The position numbers and the translations under genes are program-made. This document shows, piece by piece, positions 5,580 through 13,856 of a stretch of DNA of 52,233 nt. Origin of the DNA: CAZJGG01 sp964545475. GTDB lineage: Bacteria; Bacillota; Clostridia; Lachnospirales; JAISER01. The first letter of the stretch is position 1. Every line of letters begins with the position of its first letter. The notes beneath the pieces were generated by a model, which did not search any database, had not been told where the DNA came from, and was given only the letters and a program-made list of their open reading frames with translations. The stretch spans positions 1 to 52,233 of the forward strand of contig CAZJGG010000015.1 in assembly GCA_964545475.1 (NCBI GenBank), written 5' to 3'.

Positions 5580-7058
5580 ATGCATATGGACAGAGAGCAC
5601 CTGGAAATAGGGCTTAAAAATCTATACAGCGATTATATTGCATTTTATCAAAAACGTCACGGCTATACTTACGAACCATCTTATTTGCAAGGACTTATAA
5701 CACAGGCAGACTTTATAATTGCTAACCTTACGGACAAACAAGCTCAAACCCTTTTGTCTAACCATACAAAACATAAAGGTGCGTTTTTGTTTGATGCAAT
5801 TACACCTGAAGGTGAGCGTATATCCACTTATAAAGCTGCTGATTACCCACAAGATTTTTTAGATAAATGCTCTTTTGTTCCTTCTGTAGAACCTGTTTTA
5901 GATATTGCACAGGAAAGTTTGTCTGTTGAAGTTAATCATTCTGGTGCTCTTTTGCAACTTATGGTCGAAGCTTCTTTAGAGCCTAAAAGAAGCGAAATTA
6001 AGGATATAATTAACCGTTATTTAAATATTATGGAGCAACCCTCATCAAGGCTTAAAATGGCTGAGGCAAACGGCGCTATAACTACAATCAACAATTATGA
6101 CTTAATAATAACTGACAAGCTTTACCGCTTTTCTTTAAGCCCATTTAAAAATAATAAGGCATACATACAGCAGCTTGACGAGCAGTTTATCCAGCAAATG
6201 GATTTTGACCCTATAAACGGTACAATGTATATTACAGGTAGACCATACGAAAAATTAATGCTACAGGACGTCAAAACCCGGTCAAATTTAAAAGAATTAG
6301 ACTTACCCTTACTTAGGAGTCTTTATAACGTAATTTACACTCATGCGGAGAAAATTGATAAAGATACCGTAACAATATATTTACCAACTCTGGCAAGACA
6401 TTTAGGAATAAACATTCGAGGTGATAAACCAAATGATTTATTTAAAAAAATACGTGCATTTGAAAATGTTGTTGGTATACTTGGAAACGGCAGCTTTTAC
6501 AGGCTTCTTGCCTTTATTAAATACGACCAGATTACAAACACAATTACATTTGCGAGCCCATATATGAATCTTATTTTACGTCAACTTCAGGAAGTAAATA
6601 TTGTAAGACCCAAAAAAGGGCGGGAATTTCTCATGCCTCACTATAGCTATTTAGTACATAGCACAATTGCCAATGAAAAAAATAAACCGGCAATAGAGCT
6701 CACTGTGGCAATTGTCACACTTTTGCACCAGAGAGGTACGCGAAAAGATAAAAAATGTGATTCTAATGTTATAACAGTTCATAAAAGATACAGGGACCTT
6801 ATAAAAGAAGTACCAATTCTTGATGATATGCTTTTCGGTCAAAATCAGGCAAAGCACATTAATACGATTATAAGCCGTGCTTTCACCGGTGCTTACAAAC
6901 TCCTTAAAGAAAAAACCGATGTCTATGATTATTACATTGACCTTCAAATTCCTGAAACAATACCTACTGTTAAAGTTTTAGATGATGTTATGACTATTTC
7001 TCACAACGGTGTTAATAGACGATATAAATTTAATTTTGCCATTCAAAAGCAACTTTAA
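5580..7058 (+). CDS. Putative plasmid replication initiator (Rep)
   Basis: A 492-residue protein (from ATG 5580) that I do not match to a named family with certainty. The call rests on context: a regulated leader with attenuator upstream, four 22-bp iterons and AT-rich palindromes directly downstream, and partition and helicase genes on either side. The middle (residues about 215-350) has a helix-rich pattern, LDLPLLRSLYNVIYTHA, YLPTLARHLGI and NDLFKKIRAFENVVGIL, like the winged-helix units of iteron-binding initiators. The protein is basic and soluble, with no signal or membrane segments. AAAGGAG at 5570-5576 lies 3 nt before ATG 5580, and ATG 5586 is also possible. The frame stays open upstream to 5442; see the finding on a possible ATT start at 5460. 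Confidence 0.6.
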   Translation: MHMDREHLEIGLKNLYSDYIAFYQKRHGYTYEPSYLQGLITQADFIIANLTDKQAQTLLSNHTKHKGAFLFDAITPEGERISTYKAADYPQDFLDKCSFVPSVEPVLDIAQESLSVEVNHSGALLQLMVEASLEPKRSEIKDIINRYLNIMEQPSSRLKMAEANGAITTINNYDLIITDKLYRFSLSPFKNNKAYIQQLDEQFIQQMDFDPINGTMYITGRPYEKLMLQDVKTRSNLKELDLPLLRSLYNVIYTHAEKIDKDTVTIYLPTLARHLGINIRGDKPNDLFKKIRAFENVVGILGNGSFYRLLAFIKYDQITNTITFASPYMNLILRQLQEVNIVRPKKGREFLMPHYSYLVHSTIANEKNKPAIELTVAIVTLLHQRGTRKDKKCDSNVITVHKRYRDLIKEVPILDDMLFGQNQAKHINTIISRAFTGAYKLLKEKTDVYDYYIDLQIPETIPTVKVLDDVMTISHNGVNRRYKFNFAIQKQL

Positions 7059-7124
7059 ACGGAAAACCATATTTAAATTAAGACATAAATTAATTTGTCG
7101 AAAATATAATATTTTTTGTCATAA

Positions 7125-7212
7125 TTTAGTGTAGGAAGTGTAGTAGTTTAGTGTAGGAAGTGTAGTAGTTTAGTGTAGGAAGTGTAGTAGTTTGGTGTAG
7201 GAAGTGTAGTAG
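7125..7212 (+). repeat. Four 22-bp iterons (probable oriV)
   Basis: TTTAGTGTAGGAAGTGTAGT plus AG is repeated head to tail at 7125, 7147, 7169 and 7191; only the fourth copy differs, with TTTG instead of TTTA. A 22-bp period is two helical turns, so all copies present the same DNA face. Arrays of this unit length next to a rep gene are the classical binding sites of iteron-plasmid initiators. Confidence 0.85.
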
Positions 7213-7268
7213 TGGCAAACTGAAATGTATTGAAATGCCAACGTTTTAAGCCTGTTTTTTTTTCCTAA

Positions 7269-7341
7269 TAACTTTAATAAATTTAATAAATTTATTAAAG
7301 TTATAATAGAACGCCATTTTTAAGAAATGGCGCTCTATTAT
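7269..7341. repeat. AT-rich palindrome and long hairpin beside the iterons
   Basis: TAACTTTAATAAATTT (7269-7284) and AAATTTATTAAAGTTA (7288-7303) form a perfect 16-bp inverted repeat in almost pure AT, a plausible unwinding element. It abuts a second 17-bp inverted repeat (7303-7319 with 7325-7341, one mismatch) with a GAACGCCATTT arm, which has no T-run and so is not an obvious terminator. Confidence 0.7.
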
Positions 7342-7343
7342 AT

Positions 7344-7505
7344 AACCTGTAAATAGTAAAACCTTAAAATCAGCCAGAAATTTACTGGCTGGTTTAATGC
7401 TTTTTTATTTATAGGTCATGCATTAACCTGTAAATAGTAAAACCTTAAAATCAGCCAGAAATTTACTGGCTGGTTTAATACTTTTTTATTTATAGGTCAT
7501 GCATT
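7344..7505 (+). repeat. Tandem 81-bp structured repeat
   Basis: Two 81-bp units (7344-7424 and 7425-7505) are identical apart from one base, and a third copy begins (AACCTGTAAATA, 7506-7517) before diverging. Each unit holds an inner hairpin, CAGCCAG with CTGGCTG, followed by a T-rich stretch, and an outer pairing of ACCTGTAAATA with TATTTATAGGT. The block lies between the iterons and the primase-helicase gene. It could act as a double terminator or as part of the origin, for instance a primase loading hairpin. Confidence 0.8.
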
Positions 7506-7583
7506 AACCTGTAAATAAAAAAACAAACAGTGGGATCTGTTATTTCAGTCTGCACGTCGTTTTTTATTTTAGGAGTAGATAAG

Positions 7584-9605
7584 ATGCAGTTTAATGACGC
7601 CAATACGGCAACAGATTATATAAAGGAGCAGTTGATAAATTATTTGCGTCCAGCTCCTAACTATGGATTTTATATTTGCCCTATCTGTAGGAGTGGTACC
7701 GGCAAAGGAAAAGGGCAGCCAGATGGTGCTTTAAAGATAGGGAGGGATACATTAATTTGTAAATGTTTTAGCTGCGGTTTTTCTGGTGACATTATTGACT
7801 TAATAGGAGCGGAGTATGGCATAGAAGACGCCGGGGAAAAATTTAAAAAGGCTTACGAAATTTTTGGTGTCGATTTTACCTCTAGTTTTAATGGGTCAAA
7901 CAGCCTCGTATTTAAAAAAAATATTGAGGGTGATGTTTTATACTTAAAAAATGAAACAATGAATTCTACATGGGGTTCAGAAGCTTCTGAGGGCATATTA
8001 CATTATCTGACAGAGGTTAATAACATAATATTGGATTGTGATGAAGCAAAGTCATATTTATCTGAGAGAGGTATTGGGATAGAAATAATTAAACGTTTTT
8101 GCATAGGATATGACTCCCATTGGCGACATCCTGATAAGCCAAGTATGAAAGCAAGTAAGCGTATTATTATACCTACTGGTGGAAACAGTTATGTTGCCAG
8201 AGCTATTGAGAAGACTACTGACGATAGGTATAAAATAATAAAATTTGGCATGTCAGGGATGTTAGGTTCTGATTTACTGTTTAACGGAAGTGTAGCTCCT
8301 TTTTTCGTGGTTGAAGGTGAGTTTGATGTTTTAAGCCTTTATGAAGTCGGAGCAGAAGGGCTATCTTTAGGCAGTGTTTCTAATGTTCGCAAGTTTGTTA
8401 AGTTATTGGAGGAAAACAAAGATAAAATCACGAGACCACTTATAATCTGCATGGACAATGACGATGCAGGCTCAGAAGCTCAAAAACGCCTCTCAGAAGC
8501 ATTAAAATCTTTAGGGGTACTATTTATCCAAGAAGACATAAATTGCTCTTATAAGGACGTTAACGACGCTCTGAGGGGTAATAGAGAAGTGTTCTGTGAG
8601 GCTGTTGCCGCAGCCGAGATAAACGCCATGCAGCTTTTGAAAGAGAAAACAGACTTCAAAACCAAGGAAGAAAAGGCTGAGTTTAGCCATTACATAGGTG
8701 ATAATGCCGCTAAGCATCTGTCGGATTTACTTAAAAAAATTGAAATAAGTAAAAGAGAGAAACCTATACAAACAGGATTTAAGCAACTTGACTATATGTT
8801 AGAGGGTGGTTTTACAGACGGTCTTGTTTTTATAGGTGCAATGAGTTCGATTGGCAAGACGGCTTTTGTTATGCAAATTGCGGACTTTGTAGCATCAGAA
8901 GGGCAGGATGTACTTGTTTTTTCGTTGGAAATGCCTAAAACAGAGCTTATGGCAAGAAGCATTAGCCGTTTAACATATGAGCTTTGCGGAGGCAGGTTTT
9001 CTGCTGCAAAAACAGTTAAAGGCATTACCCTTGGACATAGGCATATAAACTATACTGCCGAAGAAAAGGAATTAATAAATAAGGCCTTTAAACGTTACCG
9101 AGAAATCGGCAAAAACATACGCATTTTTGAAGAAAATTCCGGCGAACCAATTGGTATTATGCATGTAGAAGAATGTATAAGAAAACACATAAAACTCACA
9201 GGCAAAAAGCCACTTATCATTATTGATTATATTCAAATTATGGAGCCTTTGGATGCACGAGCTTCTGACAAACAAAATATAGATAGGGCAGTTAAACAGC
9301 TTAAACAGCTTAGCAGAGATTTTGAGGTTACAATTATTGGCATATGCAGCTTTAACCGTGACAATTACAATAAACCTGTTAGCATGGAGGCCTTTAAAGA
9401 AAGCGGGGCAATTGAATATTCCAGTGATATTTTACTTGGAATGCAGTTAAAGGGCATGGGAACATCTGGTTTTGATTTAAACGAGGCAAGAAATAAAGAG
9501 CCTAGGGAAATTGAACTTAAAGTACTTAAAAACAGAAGTGGCAGAGCCGGGGGCGCTGTTGAATTTGTTTACCATGCTAAATTTGGATGGTTTGGAGAAA
9601 TGTGA
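7584..9605 (+). CDS. Primase-helicase fusion (CHC2 zinc finger, Toprim, DnaB-type RecA domain)
   Basis: A 673-residue replication protein combining primer synthesis and DNA unwinding in one chain. The N-terminal zinc-binding domain has ICPICRSG (near residue 32) and CKCFSCG (near residue 60). A Toprim domain follows, with VVEGEFDVLSLYEV (about 242) and MDNDDAGSE (about 290). A DnaB-like helicase core begins around residue 395, with Walker A GAMSSIGKTAF (about 417), EMPKTEL, and Walker B PLIIIDYIQIM (about 550). ATG 7584 is preferred to an in-frame codon at 7530 because AGGAGT lies 8 nt upstream and the conserved domain begins soon after. T7 gp4 and some plasmid and phage proteins share this layout. 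Being next to the iterons, it lets the plasmid supply its own replisome start. Confidence 0.9.
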   Translation: MQFNDANTATDYIKEQLINYLRPAPNYGFYICPICRSGTGKGKGQPDGALKIGRDTLICKCFSCGFSGDIIDLIGAEYGIEDAGEKFKKAYEIFGVDFTSSFNGSNSLVFKKNIEGDVLYLKNETMNSTWGSEASEGILHYLTEVNNIILDCDEAKSYLSERGIGIEIIKRFCIGYDSHWRHPDKPSMKASKRIIIPTGGNSYVARAIEKTTDDRYKIIKFGMSGMLGSDLLFNGSVAPFFVVEGEFDVLSLYEVGAEGLSLGSVSNVRKFVKLLEENKDKITRPLIICMDNDDAGSEAQKRLSEALKSLGVLFIQEDINCSYKDVNDALRGNREVFCEAVAAAEINAMQLLKEKTDFKTKEEKAEFSHYIGDNAAKHLSDLLKKIEISKREKPIQTGFKQLDYMLEGGFTDGLVFIGAMSSIGKTAFVMQIADFVASEGQDVLVFSLEMPKTELMARSISRLTYELCGGRFSAAKTVKGITLGHRHINYTAEEKELINKAFKRYREIGKNIRIFEENSGEPIGIMHVEECIRKHIKLTGKKPLIIIDYIQIMEPLDARASDKQNIDRAVKQLKQLSRDFEVTIIGICSFNRDNYNKPVSMEAFKESGAIEYSSDILLGMQLKGMGTSGFDLNEARNKEPREIELKVLKNRSGRAGGAVEFVYHAKFGWFGEM

Positions 9606-9682
9606 AACCAGTACTTTACATCTTTATGAAAAATAGGTTAATATATAACATGCTGTGAAAGAAATTAGTAGGAGGTCGTTTT

Positions 9683-10279
9683 TTGCCCTTTAATATATCA
9701 AACTTATTTAGATCACAAAAAGATACAAATAGTATTTTTGAAACTGAGAGCAGGATTATTGAAAAAATAGAAAAAAATACTGATAGTCTTCTTCAGCAAT
9801 CTATAAAAAGCACAAAAAATTTAAGCAGTCAAATTGACGAACTTTTCAGCCATGTTGACGAAAATGTGGAAAACATAATAAAAACAATAAATACAGCTCA
9901 AAGCGAGACAAAGGCTAAAGATGAGCTAATAAAAACAATAATTTTTCTTTGCGATCTTATAGAAAGTTTTTGCGTTTTTGCGGATGAACAGGAAGATATG
10001 GCATTAAAAAGCCAATCTGTTATTATGAGAGGAAGCGTTGCAAAAAGGTTGCAGCTTATTGGAGTTGGTATTATAAATAACCAAATGTTTGACCCAGAAC
10101 TAAACTCCCCTTGTGATACAACGTCGATAGACGGATTAGAAGATAATATAATTACAAAGGTAGTGGAACAAGGATATATTTACAACGGAATGGTTATAAG
10201 GCGCTCTAAAGTAATAGTAAATAAAAAATGTAGGTGGTCGGGATGGACAAAAAAGGAAGAGTTGTTGGAATTGACTTAG
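9683..10279 (+). CDS. grpE: GrpE-like nucleotide exchange factor
   Basis: A 198-residue protein starting at TTG 9683, 6 nt after a strong AGGAGGT site. The N-terminal 100 residues are long and helical with heptad-like spacing (ESRIIEKIEKNTDSLLQQ and onward), as in the GrpE dimerisation helix. The C-terminal beta domain is recognisable: KRLQLIGVGIINNQMFDPEL, then VVEQGYIYNGMVIRRSKVIV, matching the conserved GrpE pattern of G-Y-x-x-x-G-x-x-I-R. It overlaps the dnaK start by 37 bp and lies 77 bp after the primase-helicase gene. GrpE releases ADP from DnaK. It is divergent from housekeeping GrpE, so it is probably dedicated to the adjacent DnaK. Confidence 0.8.
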   Translation: MPFNISNLFRSQKDTNSIFETESRIIEKIEKNTDSLLQQSIKSTKNLSSQIDELFSHVDENVENIIKTINTAQSETKAKDELIKTIIFLCDLIESFCVFADEQEDMALKSQSVIMRGSVAKRLQLIGVGIINNQMFDPELNSPCDTTSIDGLEDNIITKVVEQGYIYNGMVIRRSKVIVNKKCRWSGWTKKEELLELT

Positions 10280-11961
10280 GAACTTCAACTTCGGAAATAG
10301 CCATATTAGAAAACGGAAATCCGAAATTAATTAAAAATCACTTAGGGAGTTTTATAACCCCATCGGTAATAAGATTTTTAGAAAACGGCGAAATCATAAT
10401 AGGTGAAAGCGCAAAGGAATGTTTAATAACAGACCCAGAAAACACGTTTTATGAATTTAAAAGGACGATGGGTACAGATACGATATATGAAAGCTATGGT
10501 AAAAAATATTCTTCAGTGGATCTTTCTGCAATTCTTCTAAAATATTTAATAAAATGTGTTAGTGATGAAATTGGGGAAACAGTTTCTAGTGCAGTTATTA
10601 CAGTGCCGGCATACTTTTCGGACAAACAACGCAAGGAAACAGTAAAAGCAGGGGAACAAGCAGGCATAGAAGTTATGCGTATTATAAACGAACCAACGTC
10701 TGCTGCCTTGGACTATGGGCTTAACAATATGACTGAAATTAAAAATATATTGGTATACGACTTAGGCGGCGGAACTTTAGATGTTACACTTTTAGAATTT
10801 TTTGAAGGTATTATTGACGTTAAAGCTTCCTGCGGAAACAATAAGCTTGGCGGCAAAGATTTCGACCAGTGTATAATTGATTATTTAATGCAATGCATTT
10901 ATTTTAAAACCAAAGAAAAAACAACAGATTTGCGTGGATTAAGCCGCCTTAAAGTTGCGGCAGAAGAGGCTAAAATAGCTTTAAGCACCCAGCAAAAATA
11001 TGAAATTGTGCTTCCTTTTTTCGGGACGGTTAAGGATAAGCCATATGCTGTGGATGAAGTTATAACAGCAGATACTTATAACGGTTTAATTTCTCCCCTT
11101 GTGTACAGCACAAAACAGCAAATAGACACGGTTTTAAATGATGCAGGGCTTAACAAAGAAGATATAGACTTAGTTTTACTTGTGGGCGGAAGCACAAAAA
11201 CGCCGTTAGTTGAAAAATTTATTAAAGATACCCTTAATAAAGAGCCTGTAAAGCTTATAGATCCGGATTTGGCAGTTGTTAAGGGTGCGGCGATTCAAGC
11301 TGGTATAATTAACGATGAGTTGGAAGAAGGATTAATTATAACAGATGTTTGTCCTTTTACCCTTGGAACATCGGTTTTAGATTACGATGGAGATAATATG
11401 TTTTTTGCCGGATTGTTAGGAAATAACATTTTTGACCCTATAATTAAACGCAACTCAACAATTCCAATAACAAAAAAGAAAACATACGTTACAGCTTCAA
11501 ATTTTCAATCATCAGTAAAAGTTGATGTATATCAAGGAGAATTTGAGGATTTAGAAAAAAATACTTTTCTTGGAGAATTTAAACTTAGTGGTATTCCCCC
11601 GGCGCCTGCAGGACATGAAAAGCTGGAAATTGCGTTTTCCTATGATTTAAACGGTATTTTAAACGCGGAAGCAACCATTTTATCAAACAAAAAGTCTGCA
11701 AACATAACTATTATTACAACAAAGGCAGACACAGAGGACATAGAGGACATTAAAAACTGGGTTAACGGCGAAAACGCTTCAAAATACAAAACATTAATAA
11801 AACGGGTTGAAAACATGGTTAATAAGACAAGTGATACAGAATTATCCGATACGTTAAATCAGCTTAAAATAGCCATTGCACAAAACAAGCCGGAAGAAGA
11901 GTTGGAGGATTTAAAAGACATTATAACAGATATATTGGCGGATTTAAGGAGTGAGTTGTAA
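10243..11961 (+). CDS. dnaK: Hsp70 (DnaK-like) chaperone
   Basis: A 572-residue Hsp70, shorter than housekeeping DnaK (about 610-640) because the C-terminal lid is reduced. The ATPase domain shows VVGIDLGTSTSEIA near residue 10 (canonical DnaK has TTNS after DLG), PAYFSDKQRKETVKAG, NEPTSAALDYGL, LVYDLGGGTLDVTLLEF (about 170) and LVGGSTKTPLVEKF (about 312). A beta substrate-binding domain follows from about residue 365 (ITDVCPFTLGTSV, then FKLSGIPPAPAGHEKLEIAF). ATG 10243 is preferred over GTG 10234 because AGGTGG sits correctly before it. It overlaps grpE and is followed at once by a J-domain gene, so the three form one operon. A second copy beside the chromosomal one would suggest a plasmid-specific client. 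Confidence 0.93.
   Translation: MDKKGRVVGIDLGTSTSEIAILENGNPKLIKNHLGSFITPSVIRFLENGEIIIGESAKECLITDPENTFYEFKRTMGTDTIYESYGKKYSSVDLSAILLKYLIKCVSDEIGETVSSAVITVPAYFSDKQRKETVKAGEQAGIEVMRIINEPTSAALDYGLNNMTEIKNILVYDLGGGTLDVTLLEFFEGIIDVKASCGNNKLGGKDFDQCIIDYLMQCIYFKTKEKTTDLRGLSRLKVAAEEAKIALSTQQKYEIVLPFFGTVKDKPYAVDEVITADTYNGLISPLVYSTKQQIDTVLNDAGLNKEDIDLVLLVGGSTKTPLVEKFIKDTLNKEPVKLIDPDLAVVKGAAIQAGIINDELEEGLIITDVCPFTLGTSVLDYDGDNMFFAGLLGNNIFDPIIKRNSTIPITKKKTYVTASNFQSSVKVDVYQGEFEDLEKNTFLGEFKLSGIPPAPAGHEKLEIAFSYDLNGILNAEATILSNKKSANITIITTKADTEDIEDIKNWVNGENASKYKTLIKRVENMVNKTSDTELSDTLNQLKIAIAQNKPEEELEDLKDIITDILADLRSEL
11728..11754. repeat. Three nonamers within dnaK
   Basis: GACACAGAG, GACATAGAG and GACATTAAA run consecutively in frame, with the same 9-bp period and sequence as the parA upstream array. 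They encode DTEDIEDIK in the linker after the substrate-binding beta domain. Confidence 0.5.
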
Positions 11962-13335
11962 ATGGATTATTACAAGCTCTTAGGCATTAAAAAAAATGAT
12001 GAAAAATCATTAACTCCTGAAAACCTTAAACACATTTATTTTACAATGGTTCGTAAGTATCCCCCGGAAAAGAACCCGGAGGAGTTTAAAAAAATTAAAG
12101 AGGCTTACGACGTTTTAAAAGATTTGGACTTGCGTTTAAAATACGACCAATCGTTAGAAATCCCAAAAAAGTATATACATGATTACGAAGAGGCAGTTGC
12201 AGACCTTGAAAACGGAATGTATAACGAAGCTATAAAAACCTTTGAGTTTATTTTAAGTAAATGTAAAAAACCTGTAACTGTAATACAAAAAAAGCTTTTA
12301 AAAGCCTATGTTTTAAATAAAAACAAAAAGAAGTCCGTTGTTTTAGCCGAGGAACTTTTAAAAACCGACACCAACGAAAAAGATTACTTGCTTATTTTAG
12401 GCGAACGTTATTCTGAAATGAACTATAACAAAAAAGCAGATAATGCTTTTAAGGAATATTTTGAAAAATACGGAAGAGATGCAAAAGCTCTTATAATTAA
12501 TGCAAAAAGCTTAATAAATCTTAAAAAAAGGGATTTAGCGCTTATAGTGCTTGATCAAGCTTTTATACATATAAACAAAGAAGATACAGAACCTATAGAT
12601 ATTTTAATGGCTATACAGCTTTACACTGAATTTAACGTCACGGAAAAAGCGGTAAATTTAATAAACAAGTTAGCACAAGTGCTGGAGCAGGTAAAAGTTC
12701 CATCCAAAGAATTTTTTGAGGGATTGGTTTACTTATGGAAAATATGTTATAAAAAACCTGAAATTTTATGTGCTACAGAATATTTGGCAAATTATTACTG
12801 GGCTAAAAAAATTAGAGATATAGATACATTAAATATACTTTTGGATGAATTTTTGCATGGCTTTTACGAGGATGATAAAATAGCCGATTGTTTAAAAACT
12901 ATTATATCAGATAAAGCGGTACAGTTAACCTCAGTCCTTGAGAGAGAGACCAACGACGAGGATGACTTAAGGTTGTTTACAGCCTACATGGCAATAATAA
13001 CTAATACTGCGGAAAATAAAAAAGCAATAACTTATTTGAGACAAAATTACCCTATGATTTTTCCTTTAGAAAAAGAGTTGTTTTTAAGTGTTCTGAATTC
13101 TGATAAAGAATTTATAATAAATAAAGCAAAAATGTCTTTTTATGAATTAAAACAGCGCAACCCAGAAATATTTTACTTAATAAGTTCAACCGGTGCAAAA
13201 GGCATTGAGGAGCATTTAGAAGGTTTAAAATATATTACTACGGAAACTTACGTCCGTGGAGATAAAAAAATTTCCAGAAATGATCCGTGCCCATGCGGCA
13301 GTGGTAAAAAATATAAGCATTGCTGTAATAAATAA
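11962..13335 (+). CDS. Non-canonical J-domain protein with helical repeats and SEC-C zinc motif
   Basis: A 457-residue co-chaperone whose ATG immediately follows the dnaK stop codon. Residues 1-60 form a J domain (DYYKLLGIKKND, then KIKEAYDVLKDLDLRLKYDQ). The loop that normally reads HPD is YPPEKNP, so the invariant histidine and aspartate are replaced by proline and glutamate. Residues about 65-430 are helical and TPR-like (for example YNEAIKTFEFILSKCKKPV). The C-terminus, ISRNDPCPCGSGKKYKHCC, is a classic SEC-C zinc-binding motif, known from SecA. The G/F and zinc-finger regions of DnaJ are absent. The TPR-like and SEC-C parts probably choose a substrate for the neighbouring DnaK. The altered HPD motif suggests a weak or specialised mode of Hsp70 activation. 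Confidence 0.85.
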   Translation: MDYYKLLGIKKNDEKSLTPENLKHIYFTMVRKYPPEKNPEEFKKIKEAYDVLKDLDLRLKYDQSLEIPKKYIHDYEEAVADLENGMYNEAIKTFEFILSKCKKPVTVIQKKLLKAYVLNKNKKKSVVLAEELLKTDTNEKDYLLILGERYSEMNYNKKADNAFKEYFEKYGRDAKALIINAKSLINLKKRDLALIVLDQAFIHINKEDTEPIDILMAIQLYTEFNVTEKAVNLINKLAQVLEQVKVPSKEFFEGLVYLWKICYKKPEILCATEYLANYYWAKKIRDIDTLNILLDEFLHGFYEDDKIADCLKTIISDKAVQLTSVLERETNDEDDLRLFTAYMAIITNTAENKKAITYLRQNYPMIFPLEKELFLSVLNSDKEFIINKAKMSFYELKQRNPEIFYLISSTGAKGIEEHLEGLKYITTETYVRGDKKISRNDPCPCGSGKKYKHCCNK

Positions 13336-13358
13336 CATGAGATTTTCTCCGCAATTAA

Positions 13359-13389
13359 GCCGCTAAAGCGGCATTTCGACTTCGTCGAA
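13359..13389. repeat. Two adjacent short hairpins after the chaperone operon
   Basis: GCCGC-TAAA-GCGGC (13359-13372) is followed by TTCGAC-TTC-GTCGAA (13375-13389). Neither has a T-run. They may stabilise the 3' end of the chaperone transcript ahead of the terminator 30 bp further on. Confidence 0.6.
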
Positions 13390-13418
13390 CTCACGTTAAA
13401 TAGTATTTTATAATTAAT

Positions 13419-13458
13419 AAAAAACGACTGCATGGTTTTTACTAAGCAGTCGTTTTTT
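13419..13458. terminator. Intrinsic terminator of the chaperone operon
   Basis: A perfect 13-bp stem, AAAAAACGACTGC (13419-13431) with GCAGTCGTTTTTT (13446-13458), closes on a 14-nt loop and ends in six T. The A-run on the other side makes it bidirectional in principle. Confidence 0.9.
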
Positions 13459-13856
13459 GATTTAAAAATACTCTTTATAAAAGTATTTTAATATATATAA
13501 ACTGTAAAATAATAACTTTATCATTATTTAATAAAATTTTAAAAATATCTATTTAATTTAGAATTTTAGAATTATATATTTAGAAATATAAAGAAATTTA
13601 AAAATCAAAATGTAGATAAATATTATATAAATATAAATACATATAATTATAAATATATACAAATAGTATTTGTAACAAATTAGATTATAAAAAATATACA
13701 AATAACAAGCGAAAAAATTGTTTACGTTGTTGATAATACATAAAAATAATAAGATATTACAAAAAATAATAATATTTTACTAGTAAAAGAGTTTTACTAA
13801 ATTTATAATAACACAATAATTAAATTATATTGCTTTTTTAAGAAGGGAGCAAAGTT
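13459..13856. other. Very AT-rich 400-bp gene-free stretch
   Basis: Almost only A and T, with no convincing open frame, hairpin or RNA gene. It separates the replication and chaperone block from the catabolic cluster, and must hold the promoter for the latter. TTGTTTACG and TTGATAATA words near 13718-13738 are possible elements but fit no consensus well. The base composition differs sharply from both neighbours, as at a module junction. Confidence 0.7.

Noticed and set aside
7125..7212. CRISPR array
   Set aside because: The 22-bp units are adjacent with no spacers and lie beside rep; they are iterons. The same applies to the 9-bp and 42-bp repeats. No cas genes are present.
7530..7583. Upstream start for the primase-helicase
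   Set aside because: The extra 18 codons lack a good ribosome site and are hydrophobic; ATG 7584 has AGGAGT at proper distance.
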